64,000 nt of DNA from Oscillospiraceae bacterium (GTDB lineage: Bacteria; Bacillota; Clostridia; Oscillospirales; CAG-382): the NCBI GenBank assembly GCA_015064945.1, contig SVRF01000003.1, positions 17,810-81,809 of the forward strand. Direction: 5' to 3'. The notes under the pieces are model-generated. The model was not told the origin of the DNA, did no database searches, and saw only the letters and a list, made by a program, of their open reading frames with translations. The position numbers and the translations under genes were made by a program. This document shows positions 9,268 to 17,135 of the stretch, in pieces. Each line of letters opens with the position of its first letter. The first letter of the stretch is position 1.

Positions 9268-10365
9268 ATGAAGATCAAAAGACTGATTTTAGTACTTGCG
9301 ATGACGGTGGCGTTACTGCTTAGCCTTTGCGCCTGCAGCAAGGAAGAAACGAAGGATAATACGCCGAAAGCGGAAGAAAGTTCAAGTACAGAAGCAAGCG
9401 AAAGCAAGACTGAAGAAAGCACGAGCAAAGAAGAAAGCACGAGCGAAGAAGAAAGCACGAGCGAAGAAGAAAGCACGAGCGAAGAGGAAAGCACGAGCGA
9501 AGAGGAAAGCAAAAACGTGGAAAGCGGCGACTGCACTCCCCTGCTTTACCGTGTTGAGGACAGCGACGGAAGCGTGCTTTACCTGTTTGGTACCATTCAT
9601 TTGGGCGATGACAGAACAGTGTTTCCCGACTACGTTATGGACGCTTATAACGAAAGCGATTTCCTTTGCGTTGAAGCGGATATGATAGCCTTTGAGCAGG
9701 ATATGAGCCTGCAAATGGAAGCCGTTAAGAAAATGCTTTGCGAACCGGGCAAAAGTGCAAAGGACTATTTGGGCGAGGAGCTTTATAACAGCGCAGTTGC
9801 AATACTTGAAGAAAAAGATTTGTATATGCAAGCGTTTGATTTTTACAGACCCATAATGTGGGAGAGTTTGCTGAGTCAAGCCCTAATTGCAGACTCCGAT
9901 CTGGGAGCCGAATACGGTGCTGATATTCAACTGCTTACCATGGCAAAGGAAGACGGCAAAGAGGTGCGCGAGGCAGAAGGTGTACTGCACCAATACGACC
10001 TGTTGATGAGTGCAGGTGACGAGCCTGTGACCTTAACGGTTGAACAGCTTGTTAAGTACAAAGACATCTATGTGGAACAAACCAACCTTTTGTATAAATT
10101 GTGGCTGACCGGCAACGAAAGCCTATTAAAAAAAGCCATTGCCGACGATTACAGTGAGCTCAGCGATGAGGATGCCGCAATAATGGAAAACTACAACAAC
10201 ATTATTGTCGATCAACGCAACCTTGCCATGGCAGACCTGGCAGAGGATTATCTTGAGGAAGGCAAAACCGGCTTTTATGCCGTTGGTGCCGCCCATATAG
10301 TAGGCGACGGCGCTTTGGCACAGCTCCTTGCCGACAGAGGTTATACCGTAACAATCGTTGAATAA
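9268..10365 (+). CDS. Exported lipoprotein of the TraB/PrgY/GumN family
   Basis: 365 aa from the ATG at 9268, which follows GAAAGGAAAA. It has a lipoprotein signal peptide ending in LCAC (lipid-modified Cys near residue 20), then a Ser/Glu linker built from repeats of EEST-type units encoded by a 15-bp DNA tandem repeat (about 9405-9505). The mature domain begins with a LFGTIHLGDD motif and ends with VGAAHIVGDGALAQLLADRG, the paired GTxH and GxxH signatures of TraB/GumN proteins, related to the TIKI metalloprotease fold. Family members are often annotated as peptide-pheromone inhibitors or putative metalloproteases, but the true substrate is unknown. The gene is monocistronic, with its own terminator. 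Confidence 0.85.
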   Translation: MKIKRLILVLAMTVALLLSLCACSKEETKDNTPKAEESSSTEASESKTEESTSKEESTSEEESTSEEESTSEEESTSEEESKNVESGDCTPLLYRVEDSDGSVLYLFGTIHLGDDRTVFPDYVMDAYNESDFLCVEADMIAFEQDMSLQMEAVKKMLCEPGKSAKDYLGEELYNSAVAILEEKDLYMQAFDFYRPIMWESLLSQALIADSDLGAEYGADIQLLTMAKEDGKEVREAEGVLHQYDLLMSAGDEPVTLTVEQLVKYKDIYVEQTNLLYKLWLTGNESLLKKAIADDYSELSDEDAAIMENYNNIIVDQRNLAMADLAEDYLEEGKTGFYAVGAAHIVGDGALAQLLADRGYTVTIVE

Positions 10366-10368
10366 CAG

Positions 10369-10412
10369 ATCACCCCATGAAATCTGACGATTTCTTGGGA
10401 ACCCCGACAATA
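10369..10412 (+). repeat. Copy of an ATCACCCC...GACAA hairpin repeat
   Basis: Directly after the stop codon of the preceding gene lies ATCACCCC, a short inverted repeat around AAATC/GATTT, then GGGAACCCCGACAA. The same layout occurs twice in tandem at 34692-34779 and in a degenerate form near 41621-41662. All copies follow a stop codon. Confidence 0.6.
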
Positions 10413-10425
10413 AAAGGGAAGGCAG

Positions 10426-10462
10426 CTGCGAGACTTCTCATACGGAAGTCTCGCAGTTTTAT
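10426..10462 (+). terminator. Rho-independent terminator after the TraB-family gene
   Basis: A 12-bp perfect stem (CTGCGAGACTTC against GAAGTCTCGCAG) is followed by TTTT. Confidence 0.9.
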
Positions 10463-10736
10463 TCACCAATTTTCAATTGTCGAGTTGTATTGCTTAGCAG
10501 TTATATTATGCTTCGTATAGTGATATTCGCCTTCCCCGAGTTTGGCAAATAAAACACCATTGAAACCGTGGGGTTTAAATAACACTTTGTTTTTCAATAT
10601 CTCGCCATAGGCGAGGAATTTTGAAAACAAAATTAAAGTCAAAATAAGGGTTTGGGCTTAATCCAAGAGTATTTGTACATACAAATGCGATGCCGGCGAT
10701 AATGCAGAACGATAAATAAGGAGTTAAAGGGCAAGT
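10463..10736. other. Non-coding spacer with a long imperfect hairpin
   Basis: The gap of about 370 bases between 10365 and 10737 holds the repeat and terminator above. At 10587-10630 there is also a long imperfect inverted repeat (TTTTCAATATCTCGCC, three-base loop, GGCGAGG...TTTTGAAAA). I see no open frame or tRNA in it. An AAGGAG RBS for the next gene is at its end. Confidence 0.5.
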
Positions 10737-11009
10737 ATGAAAACCACAGCAAAAATGTTATTACGATGGCTTGGAGTTTTTCTTCTGTGCTTTTTGGCAA
10801 TCTATGTGATTGTATTTTTTGGCGGGTGGAAACTCTTTGAAAGCGGTGACCCTATATTGATAGAAATCGGCGTTGCGCTTGTTTTGTCCATCTTCATCTT
10901 CGCAATCAACGAAGTGCTAACAAAGCACGAAAGGAAGATAAAAGATTTAGAAGAACACATAAGGAAACTTGAGGATACTATTGCAAAGCAACAAATTACA
11001 AATCTATGA
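10737..11009 (+). CDS. Small membrane protein with C-terminal coiled coil
   Basis: 90 aa. Two hydrophobic helices (about residues 8-28 and 39-58) are followed by a charged heptad-like segment (KHERKIKDLEEHIRKLEDTI) expected to form a coiled coil. AAGGAGTTAAAGGGC precedes the ATG. It is followed by a strong bidirectional terminator, so it is a single-gene unit. I do not recognise a family; a membrane-anchored oligomeric scaffold would fit but is not shown. Confidence 0.7.
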   Translation: MKTTAKMLLRWLGVFLLCFLAIYVIVFFGGWKLFESGDPILIEIGVALVLSIFIFAINEVLTKHERKIKDLEEHIRKLEDTIAKQQITNL

Positions 11010-11020
11010 TTTATCAAGCA

Positions 11021-11060
11021 AAAAACACCGACGGATTTTCAAGATCCGGCGGTGTTTTTT
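11021..11060. terminator. Bidirectional terminator
   Basis: Stem AAAACACCG-ACGGAT paired with ATCCG-GCGGTGTTTT, flanked by A and T runs. It serves the plus-strand small membrane gene and the minus-strand spoIIQ that ends at 11098. Confidence 0.9.
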
Positions 11061-11097
11061 CATCCTTATGAGAAGCAGTCTATCCTTCTCTCTTCAT

Positions 11098-11925
11098 TTA
11101 TTTAAGAAGCGATATTTCACGCTCTGCGTTAATAGAGTCCCCGTTCATCCACAACTCAAAATGGAGGTGGGGTACGTCTGCTATCTCCAATATTGCAGTA
11201 TCGCCCACAGTACCTATAACATCCCCCGCTTTAACGGCGGCGCCTACCTTAATATCCGTAGGAAGCTCTGCTGACAAATTCTGGTATAAAGAGCTTACGC
11301 CTGCTTCGTGGACTATCTCTACGGTAGTTCCCATAAAGGGATGCTGTTCCACCTTACTTACAACGCCGTCGGTGTATGCAAGCACCTCGGCGCCAAGTTC
11401 TGCGGCTATGTCAATACCGCCGTGCACACGGAAATCCTGCATTGTTTCGGAAAATACAAGGCTGTCCATGCTGTAGCCCTTGATCAGCTCACCCCTCAAA
11501 GGGCGCACATACACCGCCGTAGGCTCCGCCTCGCTTTTATCAGGGTCTTCGCTTTCCTCGGGAGGTAACACCTCATCGGTAACACCGGATACATCGCCGC
11601 CTACGGGCTTGTCCTGATGCGGAGGTGCGTCAGTCTTGCTGTCATCGCCGAAGGCTACGTTATCACCCGATGATATATGGGTATCGGGCATGGGAAGAGA
11701 AACGTCGGGCAAGCTGATGCCGTCAAGCTCAAGTTCGTCCACCGAGTCCTGAACCTTGCCTGTGGCGGTAGCCAAGCTAAGTGTCAGCATAAACACCATA
11801 CACAGCGCCACGCCCATGTAGATGGCTGACACTGTGTTTTTGGAAAGTCCCTTCTTTTTACGGGACTTTTTCTTTTTGTCCCCTTCTTCGGGGGGAATCG
11901 GTAAAAGTTTTTTGTTGTCGTCCAT
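11098..11925 (-). CDS. spoIIQ: SpoIIQ-type M23 metallopeptidase-like sporulation protein
   Basis: 275 aa. A lysine-rich cytoplasmic tail (KKKKSRKKKG) is followed by one membrane helix near residues 32-52, an acidic/proline-rich linker and a C-terminal LytM/M23 domain. The zinc-ligand motifs look intact: HGGID (HxxxD) and HLHFE (HxH). In clostridia SpoIIQ is a forespore membrane protein that bridges to mother-cell SpoIIIAH during engulfment, and unlike the Bacillus protein it often keeps metal ligands. It sits downstream of spoIID, the known clostridial arrangement. The RBS is CGGAGG before the ATG at 11925. Confidence 0.82.
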   Translation of the reverse strand: MDDNKKLLPIPPEEGDKKKKSRKKKGLSKNTVSAIYMGVALCMVFMLTLSLATATGKVQDSVDELELDGISLPDVSLPMPDTHISSGDNVAFGDDSKTDAPPHQDKPVGGDVSGVTDEVLPPEESEDPDKSEAEPTAVYVRPLRGELIKGYSMDSLVFSETMQDFRVHGGIDIAAELGAEVLAYTDGVVSKVEQHPFMGTTVEIVHEAGVSSLYQNLSAELPTDIKVGAAVKAGDVIGTVGDTAILEIADVPHLHFELWMNGDSINAEREISLLK

Positions 11926-12013
11926 AAAAAATCCTCCGGAAAAAATTTTTTGCCCGTGCTTTTGGGCTTTACCCTATTCTGCACCTTCCGAAGGAAATTT
12001 ATTCTTTATGTTT

Positions 12014-12958
12014 TCAGCAAATTAACCGACAAAGAGTAGTATTTGGATAAAAACGCTGTAAAATCTCGGTATAATCCGCCCCCTGTGCCGCCATAAGCAC
12101 AGCGCTGCATCGAGACATACCGTAGCCGCTTCCGCTGCCGTAACAGTTTATATCAAAGCCTGTTTTTGTGACTGTCACCGCAAAGCACAGACTGTCCAAG
12201 CCCAGCGCCGCCGCAAAGGTCTTGCTGTCAAGATTTACGCCGCAAAGCTCTATTTCGGAAACACGGTTACCTGCTGTGAAGTGTGTTTTTCCTATCCAAT
12301 TGCCATGTTCCCCTTCAAAGACAAGGCCTGAAGCAGAGAAACGCTTGGCAAAATCTGCCTTTGTATATTTGTAAGTGGTTTTATAGCAGTCAAAGCCGCT
12401 TTCATCCTCCACCTTTACACAACTCAGATAAGGATACTCGTCCCACGACTCGGTGCTGATACAGGATGACAGGTGGCTAAGCCCCATAATCGGTGTACCC
12501 TCATAGCATAACAGCTTATCTTCGGTAAGTAATGCCGCCTTTATGCAACGCTCATCCGCCCCATCGCCCACAGGGTAACAGCAAAACGGGTCACTGCACA
12601 GGTCGTAGCCGCTGTGTACGGGAGCTTCCTTACGGTGCAAAGCAAAAGAACGTATTGCCACCGCCTGCGCCTTCAGTGCTTCGGCGGGACTGTCGGGTGC
12701 CATAACGCCTGCAAGCGCCGCAACCACGTATTCCTCCAGAGCAAGCCTTTTTGCGGTGTTCGTTTCAACTATATACAAAACAAGCTCTGTTTCGGTGGCG
12801 GAAAAGCAGGGAGTCCCCTGAGGTTCGGTAACGCTTTCTTCCGCAAAAGTGCTTTGCTCCGCAGCGTGAGCATCGCCCACATCAGGCAAAAACTGCAGGC
12901 AGGGTAATACGGCACACCAGACCGCCAATACGAAAAATAACACAAGATAATACTTCAT
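12014..12958 (-). CDS. spoIID: SpoIID-family protein, apparently lacking the catalytic glutamate
   Basis: 314 aa with an N-terminal signal/anchor helix and a SpoIID/LytB domain. SpoIID is a lytic transglycosylase that trims glycan strands with SpoIIP during engulfment. The core motif is present as LEEYVVAALAGVM...EALKAQAVAIRSFA, followed by SDPFCCYP and the C-terminal GSGYGMSRCSA segment, where GHGVGMSQ-type is usual. The family motif is normally VAAEMP with the Glu catalytic; here the aligned stretch reads LAGVMA, with Val in the Glu position. Start ATG 12958, RBS AGGCGGTG. The pairing with spoIIQ supports the sporulation role. Confidence 0.85.
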   Translation of the reverse strand: MKYYLVLFFVLAVWCAVLPCLQFLPDVGDAHAAEQSTFAEESVTEPQGTPCFSATETELVLYIVETNTAKRLALEEYVVAALAGVMAPDSPAEALKAQAVAIRSFALHRKEAPVHSGYDLCSDPFCCYPVGDGADERCIKAALLTEDKLLCYEGTPIMGLSHLSSCISTESWDEYPYLSCVKVEDESGFDCYKTTYKYTKADFAKRFSASGLVFEGEHGNWIGKTHFTAGNRVSEIELCGVNLDSKTFAAALGLDSLCFAVTVTKTGFDINCYGSGSGYGMSRCSAVLMAAQGADYTEILQRFYPNTTLCRLIC

Positions 12959-13026
12959 TAATCCGCACCGCCTTTTTGTTTTATTGTATGCGCCGTGTGT
13001 TTTTTTAATAACAAACGAAAAAGCTC

Positions 13027-13055
13027 TTTACACAAAAAGATTTTTGGTGTATAAT
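13027..13055 (+). promoter_or_regulatory. Promoter for the membrane protein gene at 13087
   Basis: TTTACA (13027-13032), a 17-base spacer and TATAAT (13050-13055), 31 bases before the ATG. Confidence 0.7.
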
Positions 13056-13086
13056 CAGCATTATAAGTTTTCAAGGAAGTGTTTAT

Positions 13087-14046
13087 ATGAATTTTAAAGT
13101 TGTATACAAAGCGCTTTTGTTGTTCTCGATAATAGCGGCGCTTATTGCGGGCGTATTTATGACTGTCAGCCTGCTTCACCTTTCAGGTGACGACGGACTT
13201 AATGTATTCCACGCTGACAACGGTGAGTATTATAAGCTGGTCACCTGGATCTTCGGCGTGTGCATGGTTATGTATGTTGCGGCAATAGCCGTTTTGAGCA
13301 AACGTATTGACAAACGTTTGGATTTTTCCGGCGTTCCGTCTCGTATTGCCTACGGTGCGATGTCCTTTGCCACGCTGGGGCTTTTCGGCTTTTGCATAGG
13401 CAGAGAAGCTTTTGCCGACGGCAGCTATGACCTTGGCAATATGTATGTTGTCTACACGAAGGAAGCCTTTGCAAACGTACAGACAACAAAGGTTTCTTAC
13501 CTGTATTTGCTGTTTTTGGCAGTGCTTGTGGGTAGCTTTGCCTTCTTTACCTATGCATTTTTCGCAAAAGTCGGCGAAGAAGGTACAAACGACAACTTTG
13601 CCGCTTTCTCTATGTTGCCTTCTATTGCCTTGGCAGTTAAAATTATTTACGATTTTCTTTTGCAAAGCGGTCACGGATACGGCGCCCTTTACAATTTCCA
13701 CCTCTTCGGCTTGGGGTTTGCCCTTATGTTTTCCGTTTACGAAACACGCTTCCGCTTCAAAAAGGCGGCCCCTGCACCGTACGTATTTTTCGGCTTGATA
13801 AGCGCACTTTCCACCCTTATTTTCAGCATACCCGCTTTAGTGCTTTTCTTTACGGGCAAGGCAGGGGCAAATTGGCACCCGGCTTTTTGCGCCGTGGATA
13901 TCGTTATTGTAGTTTACATCTATATAAGGCTGTTTTCTTTAAAGGTTCACCTGTTTGAAAGACAGAAGAAAGAACAGGATATAGCCTTTGCTTTTGAAGG
14001 CGAAGAAGAAGAAGGCATTTCCGCCCACGGACAGAGTATTGAATAA
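13087..14046 (+). CDS. Polytopic membrane protein of unknown function
   Basis: 319 aa with about eight predicted membrane helices spread along the length and a charged, acidic C-terminal tail (EEEEG...). The ATG follows AAGGAAG. I see no transporter or enzyme motif. It is transcribed away from spoIID and lies just upstream of, but probably apart from, the C39-like gene, which has its own promoter. Confidence 0.75.
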   Translation: MNFKVVYKALLLFSIIAALIAGVFMTVSLLHLSGDDGLNVFHADNGEYYKLVTWIFGVCMVMYVAAIAVLSKRIDKRLDFSGVPSRIAYGAMSFATLGLFGFCIGREAFADGSYDLGNMYVVYTKEAFANVQTTKVSYLYLLFLAVLVGSFAFFTYAFFAKVGEEGTNDNFAAFSMLPSIALAVKIIYDFLLQSGHGYGALYNFHLFGLGFALMFSVYETRFRFKKAAPAPYVFFGLISALSTLIFSIPALVLFFTGKAGANWHPAFCAVDIVIVVYIYIRLFSLKVHLFERQKKEQDIAFAFEGEEEEGISAHGQSIE

Positions 14047-14062
14047 TTTTTTCAAAAAGCCC

Positions 14063-14091
14063 TTGATTTTCTGAAAAAGATGTGTTATACT
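14063..14091 (+). promoter_or_regulatory. Promoter for the C39-like gene
   Basis: TTGATT (14063-14068), 17 bases, TATACT (14086-14091), followed by AAGGAGGTG (14117-14125). Confidence 0.75.
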
Positions 14092-14134
14092 CCTTTAGGA
14101 TAAGGAACATTTGCTTAAGGAGGTGTGGCGACCT

Positions 14135-15139
14135 ATGGGCGTAAAAATACGCAACGCAAGCCTTAAGCTGTTTTGCATAATTTTATGCTGGGCTTTGCTT
14201 TTAGCTCCTTGTGTTTACCTTGTTTATGCGGAGTTTTGTGACACCGCGGCACAGCCCAATTCTGTAGGCAGCGCGCCTGTACTCAGATACCCCGCACTCC
14301 CCAACGGGTCTGTGGCGGCTGATGTTATAGAAAACAGCGACGATGACCTGCCCAAGCAGGATCTGTACGAAAATGCTGACCTTATTGTAAGCGTACCCGC
14401 TGATAAACACGTTATGTCTGCGGACAGAGTGGATATCGAGGCGGCGGCAGGCCAAGCGCCTGACCTGTATAAGCCCCCCGTGGTTGTTCCCCCTGTTGTT
14501 GAGTCCGAGCCGGAAGTGGACAGTTCTGTGCCCGAAGAAGTGCCTGAGGAAGATGACTCCTCTGTGACGGATACCGATAACAGCACGGTAATAGGCGGCA
14601 ACGAAGGCTTTTACGGTACATACGCTTTACTTACCCAGCCCGACGGTTCTTCCTTTATATACTACGACCAAACTTGGGAAGCCTACGCAAACCACCCCTA
14701 CGGTGCAAACACCATCGGCGGCTACGGTTGCGGTCCAACATCTATGGCGATGGTAATATCCAATCTTACGGATACGATAATTACCCCCGACAAGATGGGC
14801 GATTGGGCACACAGTAACGGTTATTTCATTAATTACAGAGGTACTGCATACGGTCTTTTCCCTGCCGCAAGCGCAATGTACGGCATAAGCTGTACAACCG
14901 CTTCTATTTACGATAAGGAAACGATCGTGGCGGCACTTAAGGCAGGCAAGCTTGTACTTACGATAGTCGGCCCCGGCGATTTTACGATCGGCAGTCATTT
15001 TCTGCTGATAAGGGGCATTACTGATGACGGTCAGCTGTTGCTTGGTGACAGCGGCAAATATGAGTTTGCTAAGCGTCCTTGGGATTATAACAGGATCATA
15101 AACCAAGTAAGAGGCGGTCAGTGTTGGATTTTTGAGTAG
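14135..15139 (+). CDS. Exported C39-like peptidase-domain protein
   Basis: 334 aa from the ATG at 14135, chosen because a perfect AAGGAGGTG lies ten bases upstream; the TTG at 14111 lies upstream of that RBS. A signal helix (about residues 8-28) is followed by a Pro/Val/Glu-rich linker (about 85-150) and a C-terminal papain-fold domain: GGYGCGPTSMAMV carries the probable catalytic Cys, SHFLLIRG the His and LLGDSGK the Asp. This matches peptidase C39_2-type domains, extracellular cysteine peptidases of mostly unknown substrate. A cell-wall role is plausible from the linker but not shown. Confidence 0.8.
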   Translation: MGVKIRNASLKLFCIILCWALLLAPCVYLVYAEFCDTAAQPNSVGSAPVLRYPALPNGSVAADVIENSDDDLPKQDLYENADLIVSVPADKHVMSADRVDIEAAAGQAPDLYKPPVVVPPVVESEPEVDSSVPEEVPEEDDSSVTDTDNSTVIGGNEGFYGTYALLTQPDGSSFIYYDQTWEAYANHPYGANTIGGYGCGPTSMAMVISNLTDTIITPDKMGDWAHSNGYFINYRGTAYGLFPAASAMYGISCTTASIYDKETIVAALKAGKLVLTIVGPGDFTIGSHFLLIRGITDDGQLLLGDSGKYEFAKRPWDYNRIINQVRGGQCWIFE

Positions 15140-15186
15140 ACCGTAAACAAAGACAAATATTGCCCCCAAAACGGGGGCAGTCATAA

Positions 15187-15273
15187 GCCGGTGTGATGGA
15201 ATTGGCAGACGTGCTGGACTCAAAATCCAGTGGTAGCGATACCGTGCGGGTTCGACCCCCGCCACCGGCACCA
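15187..15273 (+). tRNA. tRNA-Leu (anticodon CAA)
   Basis: Acceptor GCCGGTG pairs with CACCGGC. The anticodon stem CTGGA/TCCAG encloses the loop CTCAAAA, giving anticodon CAA (codon UUG). The long variable arm fits Leu, the T arm GCGGGTTCGACCCCCGC is present, and CCA is encoded. Confidence 0.97.
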
Positions 15274-15275
15274 AC

Positions 15276-15315
15276 AAAAAACGCACTTTTGTCTATCGAC
15301 AAAGGTGCGTTTTTT
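15276..15315 (+). terminator. Terminator after tRNA-Leu
   Basis: AAAACGCACTTTTGTC pairs with GACAAAGGTGCGTTTT across a four-base loop and is followed by a T run. Confidence 0.9.
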
Positions 15316-15319
15316 GAAT

Positions 15320-15411
15320 GATGTTTGCCTGCGGCAAATGATGTTGGCTACGCCAATGATGACGGCTACGCCTAATGATGTGTGCCTGACGGCACATTGG
15401 GGGCAAACATC
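15320..15411. repeat. Array of short hairpins enclosed by an outer 10-bp inverted repeat
   Basis: Outer arms GATGTTTGCC (15320-15329) and GGCAAACATC (15402-15411) are exact reverse complements. Between them lie small G/C stems (GGCTACGCC-type, TGCCTGACGGCA) separated by AATGATG linkers. A second, looser cluster follows to about 15490, with GCATC/GATGC outer arms and CGCCGCAGGCG. It would form a branched RNA or cruciform. The array ends just before the promoter of the four-helix-bundle gene. Confidence 0.7.
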
Positions 15412-15491
15412 GCATCACTCGCGGAACGAAGTGGAGCAACATCATTTTGAGCGAAGCGAAAAACATCATATCGCCGCAGGCGATGCATCAT

Positions 15492-15520
15492 TTGACAAAC
15501 ATATGAATTTATGATATAAT
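15492..15520 (+). promoter_or_regulatory. Promoter of the four-helix-bundle gene
   Basis: TTGACA (15492-15497), 17 bases, TATAAT (15515-15520), a consensus promoter 22 bases before the ATG. Confidence 0.8.
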
Positions 15521-15541
15521 AACGGAAAAAGTGGTGCAATT

Positions 15542-15895
15542 ATGAAAGAAAACAAACTCGTTGAACTTTCAATGGATTTTTCCGTTGACATCATAAACCT
15601 TGTTAAATATCTGAAAGCTAATCACGAAACAATCATTGCGAACCAAATCGGCAGAAGCGGCACCTCTATTGGAGCTAATATTCACGAAGCGCAGTATGCA
15701 CAAGGAACAAAGGATTTTATATCGAAATTTGAAATCGCGCTCAAGGAAGCAAGCGAAACGGGATATTGGCTCGAACTGCTATATAGAACAAATTATATTG
15801 ATGAACAGACCTTCAAAGCGCTATCCTCTAAATGTACCTCGTTGCGCGTTATGCTGATCGCATCTTGTAAAACTGCAAAGGATAACATAAAATGA
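15542..15895 (+). CDS. Four-helix-bundle protein (23S rRNA-IVS-encoded / Avd-like family)
   Basis: 117 aa, almost wholly helical. Family signatures include the N-terminal ELSMDFSVDIINLVKYLK, the central QIGRSGTSIGANIHEA and the acidic-helix ISKFEIALKEASETGYWLELL. This is the family first seen in intervening sequences of 23S rRNA genes and related in fold to Avd of diversity-generating retroelements. Its biochemical role outside those settings is unknown. No reverse transcriptase or rRNA lies in the window. It is flanked on both sides by hairpin arrays and overlaps the next small gene by four bases. Confidence 0.88.
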   Translation: MKENKLVELSMDFSVDIINLVKYLKANHETIIANQIGRSGTSIGANIHEAQYAQGTKDFISKFEIALKEASETGYWLELLYRTNYIDEQTFKALSSKCTSLRVMLIASCKTAKDNIK

Positions 15896-16101
15896 AAAAA
15901 GTAAATATTCTACAACTCATAGCCTCCATCTGCTTGTTGATTAGCAGTATTATAAATCTGTTGAATTTATTGATAGAGATTCCATTTGCACTCTATGTTT
16001 GTACAGGCCCTCTTCTCTTAATATCGGTGATCTTGTTTGGTGTTGTCATTGTCAAACAGATAAAGAACAAAAGGAATTTCTACAACTCCTTGGGGTTTTA
16101 A
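15892..16101 (+). CDS. Small two-helix membrane protein
   Basis: 69 aa, two hydrophobic helices with a short basic C-terminus (KQIKNKRN). The ATG overlaps the TGA of the four-helix-bundle gene (ATGA), so the two are probably translated together. No recognised family. Confidence 0.6.
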   Translation: MKKVNILQLIASICLLISSIINLLNLLIEIPFALYVCTGPLLLISVILFGVVIVKQIKNKRNFYNSLGF

Positions 16102-16102
16102 A

Positions 16103-16196
16103 TTAAGTGTGCCTTGCGGCACGATAAGCACACCTTCGGTGCGAGAAGCATGCCTTCGGCAAGTGAAGTGCCTGAAGGCGTGGGTGACACACTTAA
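16103..16196. repeat. Second hairpin array with outer 9-bp inverted repeat
   Basis: Outer arms TTAAGTGTG (16103-16111) and CACACTTAA (16188-16196) enclose four different small stems (TGCCTTGCGGCA, CACCTTCGGTG, TGCCTTCGGCA, GCCTGAAGGC) joined by GAAG-like linkers. The design matches the array at 15320-15411 although the sequences differ. Confidence 0.7.
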
Positions 16197-16265
16197 CTTC
16201 AGAGGCATACATATATGTAATTCAAGAATATAAAAATCCTGCAGAACAACAAAGGATAACGAATA

Positions 16266-16628
16266 ATGAAGAAGAAAGCGCTACTGATAATTGTTATTGT
16301 TGCTATTATGATACCGACAGCATTTTGGGCATCGGCTCTGATCAAATGCGAGATGCTTACGCAAAAATACTATGATGATTTTAAACAAGCGTATACACAA
16401 AACACAATGCTTGGAGAAATGGAATATTTCAAAGTGTTAAGCTGTGACGAAAATACAGCCGAGGTTTACTATGTCAGCAAAGATATGACAGATGCCAACG
16501 TCTTAACATTCAAAAACAACAATGGCGTATGGCAACAAATATCTTGGGAAACAATTTGGTCTGCATCGGGAAGTGCATCCGGAGTTATATATCCATATTG
16601 GTGGCACTTTATTTACGGAGGATTATAA
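16266..16628 (+). CDS. Small secreted or membrane-anchored protein
   Basis: 120 aa with an N-terminal hydrophobic helix (residues 5-24) after MKKK and a mixed soluble domain rich in aromatic residues near the end (YPYWWHFIYGG). No family recognised. The RBS is weak. It lies in the accessory stretch between the hairpin array and the XRE locus. Confidence 0.55.
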   Translation: MKKKALLIIVIVAIMIPTAFWASALIKCEMLTQKYYDDFKQAYTQNTMLGEMEYFKVLSCDENTAEVYYVSKDMTDANVLTFKNNNGVWQQISWETIWSASGSASGVIYPYWWHFIYGGL

Positions 16629-16629
16629 T

Positions 16630-16921
16630 AGTTACTTTATTTAATTGCTTTAGCTTCAACGAGGAATGGTATTTGGTGGAAATGGCATTGACAATTCCAC
16701 CACAAGAACTTCAATTCAGCAAAATAATTGTTCCCGAGGAAGGCGTTAAGGAGATGGATTGGCAAACCGTTCTTGCCGAGCAATTCTTGAACAATAATGG
16801 TACAGAGCGGATTTGTGACCTTTACGAAACACCCGATACTGACAATTCTGATTCTCGTGTCACATTTTTTATTTATGTGACTTCGGGTTCTCTGTTCGGC
16901 AGAGAATATAGTCTATGCTGA
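16630..16921 (+). pseudogene. Probable 5'-truncated gene remnant
   Basis: The frame continuing past 16630 encodes a stretch that looks protein-like (EEWYLVEMALTIPPQ...IVPEEGVKEMDWQ...GTERICDLYE). It has no good start or RBS of its own: the upstream part overlaps the preceding gene in another frame, and the 3' part runs into the antisense XRE gene. An internal ATG at 16682 is possible. I read it as the surviving 3' part of a gene, but it could be a short real gene. Confidence 0.4.
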
Positions 16922-17081
16922 CATCGTAAAAATCTGCCAGCCGTACCAATGTTTCGGTGGGGGGCGTACGCTCACCACTTTCAAATTTTGAAAGAAGCGC
17001 TTGCTCTATACCCGTTTTCATTTGCAGAGCTATTTGTGTGTACCCCTTGCTTTTTCGCAGAACTCTAAGATTATTTTTCAT
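16869..17081 (-). CDS. XRE-family (Cro/CI-type) regulator
   Basis: 70 aa helix-turn-helix protein starting MKNNLRVLRKSKGYTQ, with the recognition region ALLSKFESGERTP and the usual tail LADFYDVSIDYILCR. I start it at the ATG at 17081, six bases after GAGGTG; the adjacent ATG at 17084 is nearly as good. It is divergent from the membrane protein gene at 17213. Two palindromes lie between them, so it probably represses both genes. Confidence 0.88.
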   Translation of the reverse strand: MKNNLRVLRKSKGYTQIALQMKTGIEQALLSKFESGERTPPTETLVRLADFYDVSIDYILCRTENPKSHK

Positions 17082-17112
17082 CATGAACACCTCTAAAGAC
17101 ATCACAGCATTA

Positions 17113-17127
17113 ATGACATTGTGTCAT
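17113..17127. promoter_or_regulatory. XRE operator candidate 1
   Basis: ATGACA-TTG-TGTCAT is a perfect palindrome in the divergent region, close to the start of the XRE gene. It shares TGAC...GTCAT half-sites with the operator at 17143. Confidence 0.65.
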
Positions 17128-17135
17128 ATTTACTC

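Noticed and set aside
9165..9879. Long minus-strand open frames opposite the TraB-like gene
   Set aside because: They consist of antisense Ser/Leu/Val or Phe/Ala repeats of the EEST-coding DNA repeats and have no start signals.
15542..15895. Diversity-generating retroelement
   Set aside because: The four-helix-bundle protein is Avd-like in fold, but there is no reverse transcriptase, template repeat or variable C-type lectin gene in the window.
15320..16200. Possible CRISPR array
   Set aside because: The repeated parts are short linkers and the stems between them are self-complementary; there are no 25-40-base identical repeats, no spacers of constant length and no cas genes.
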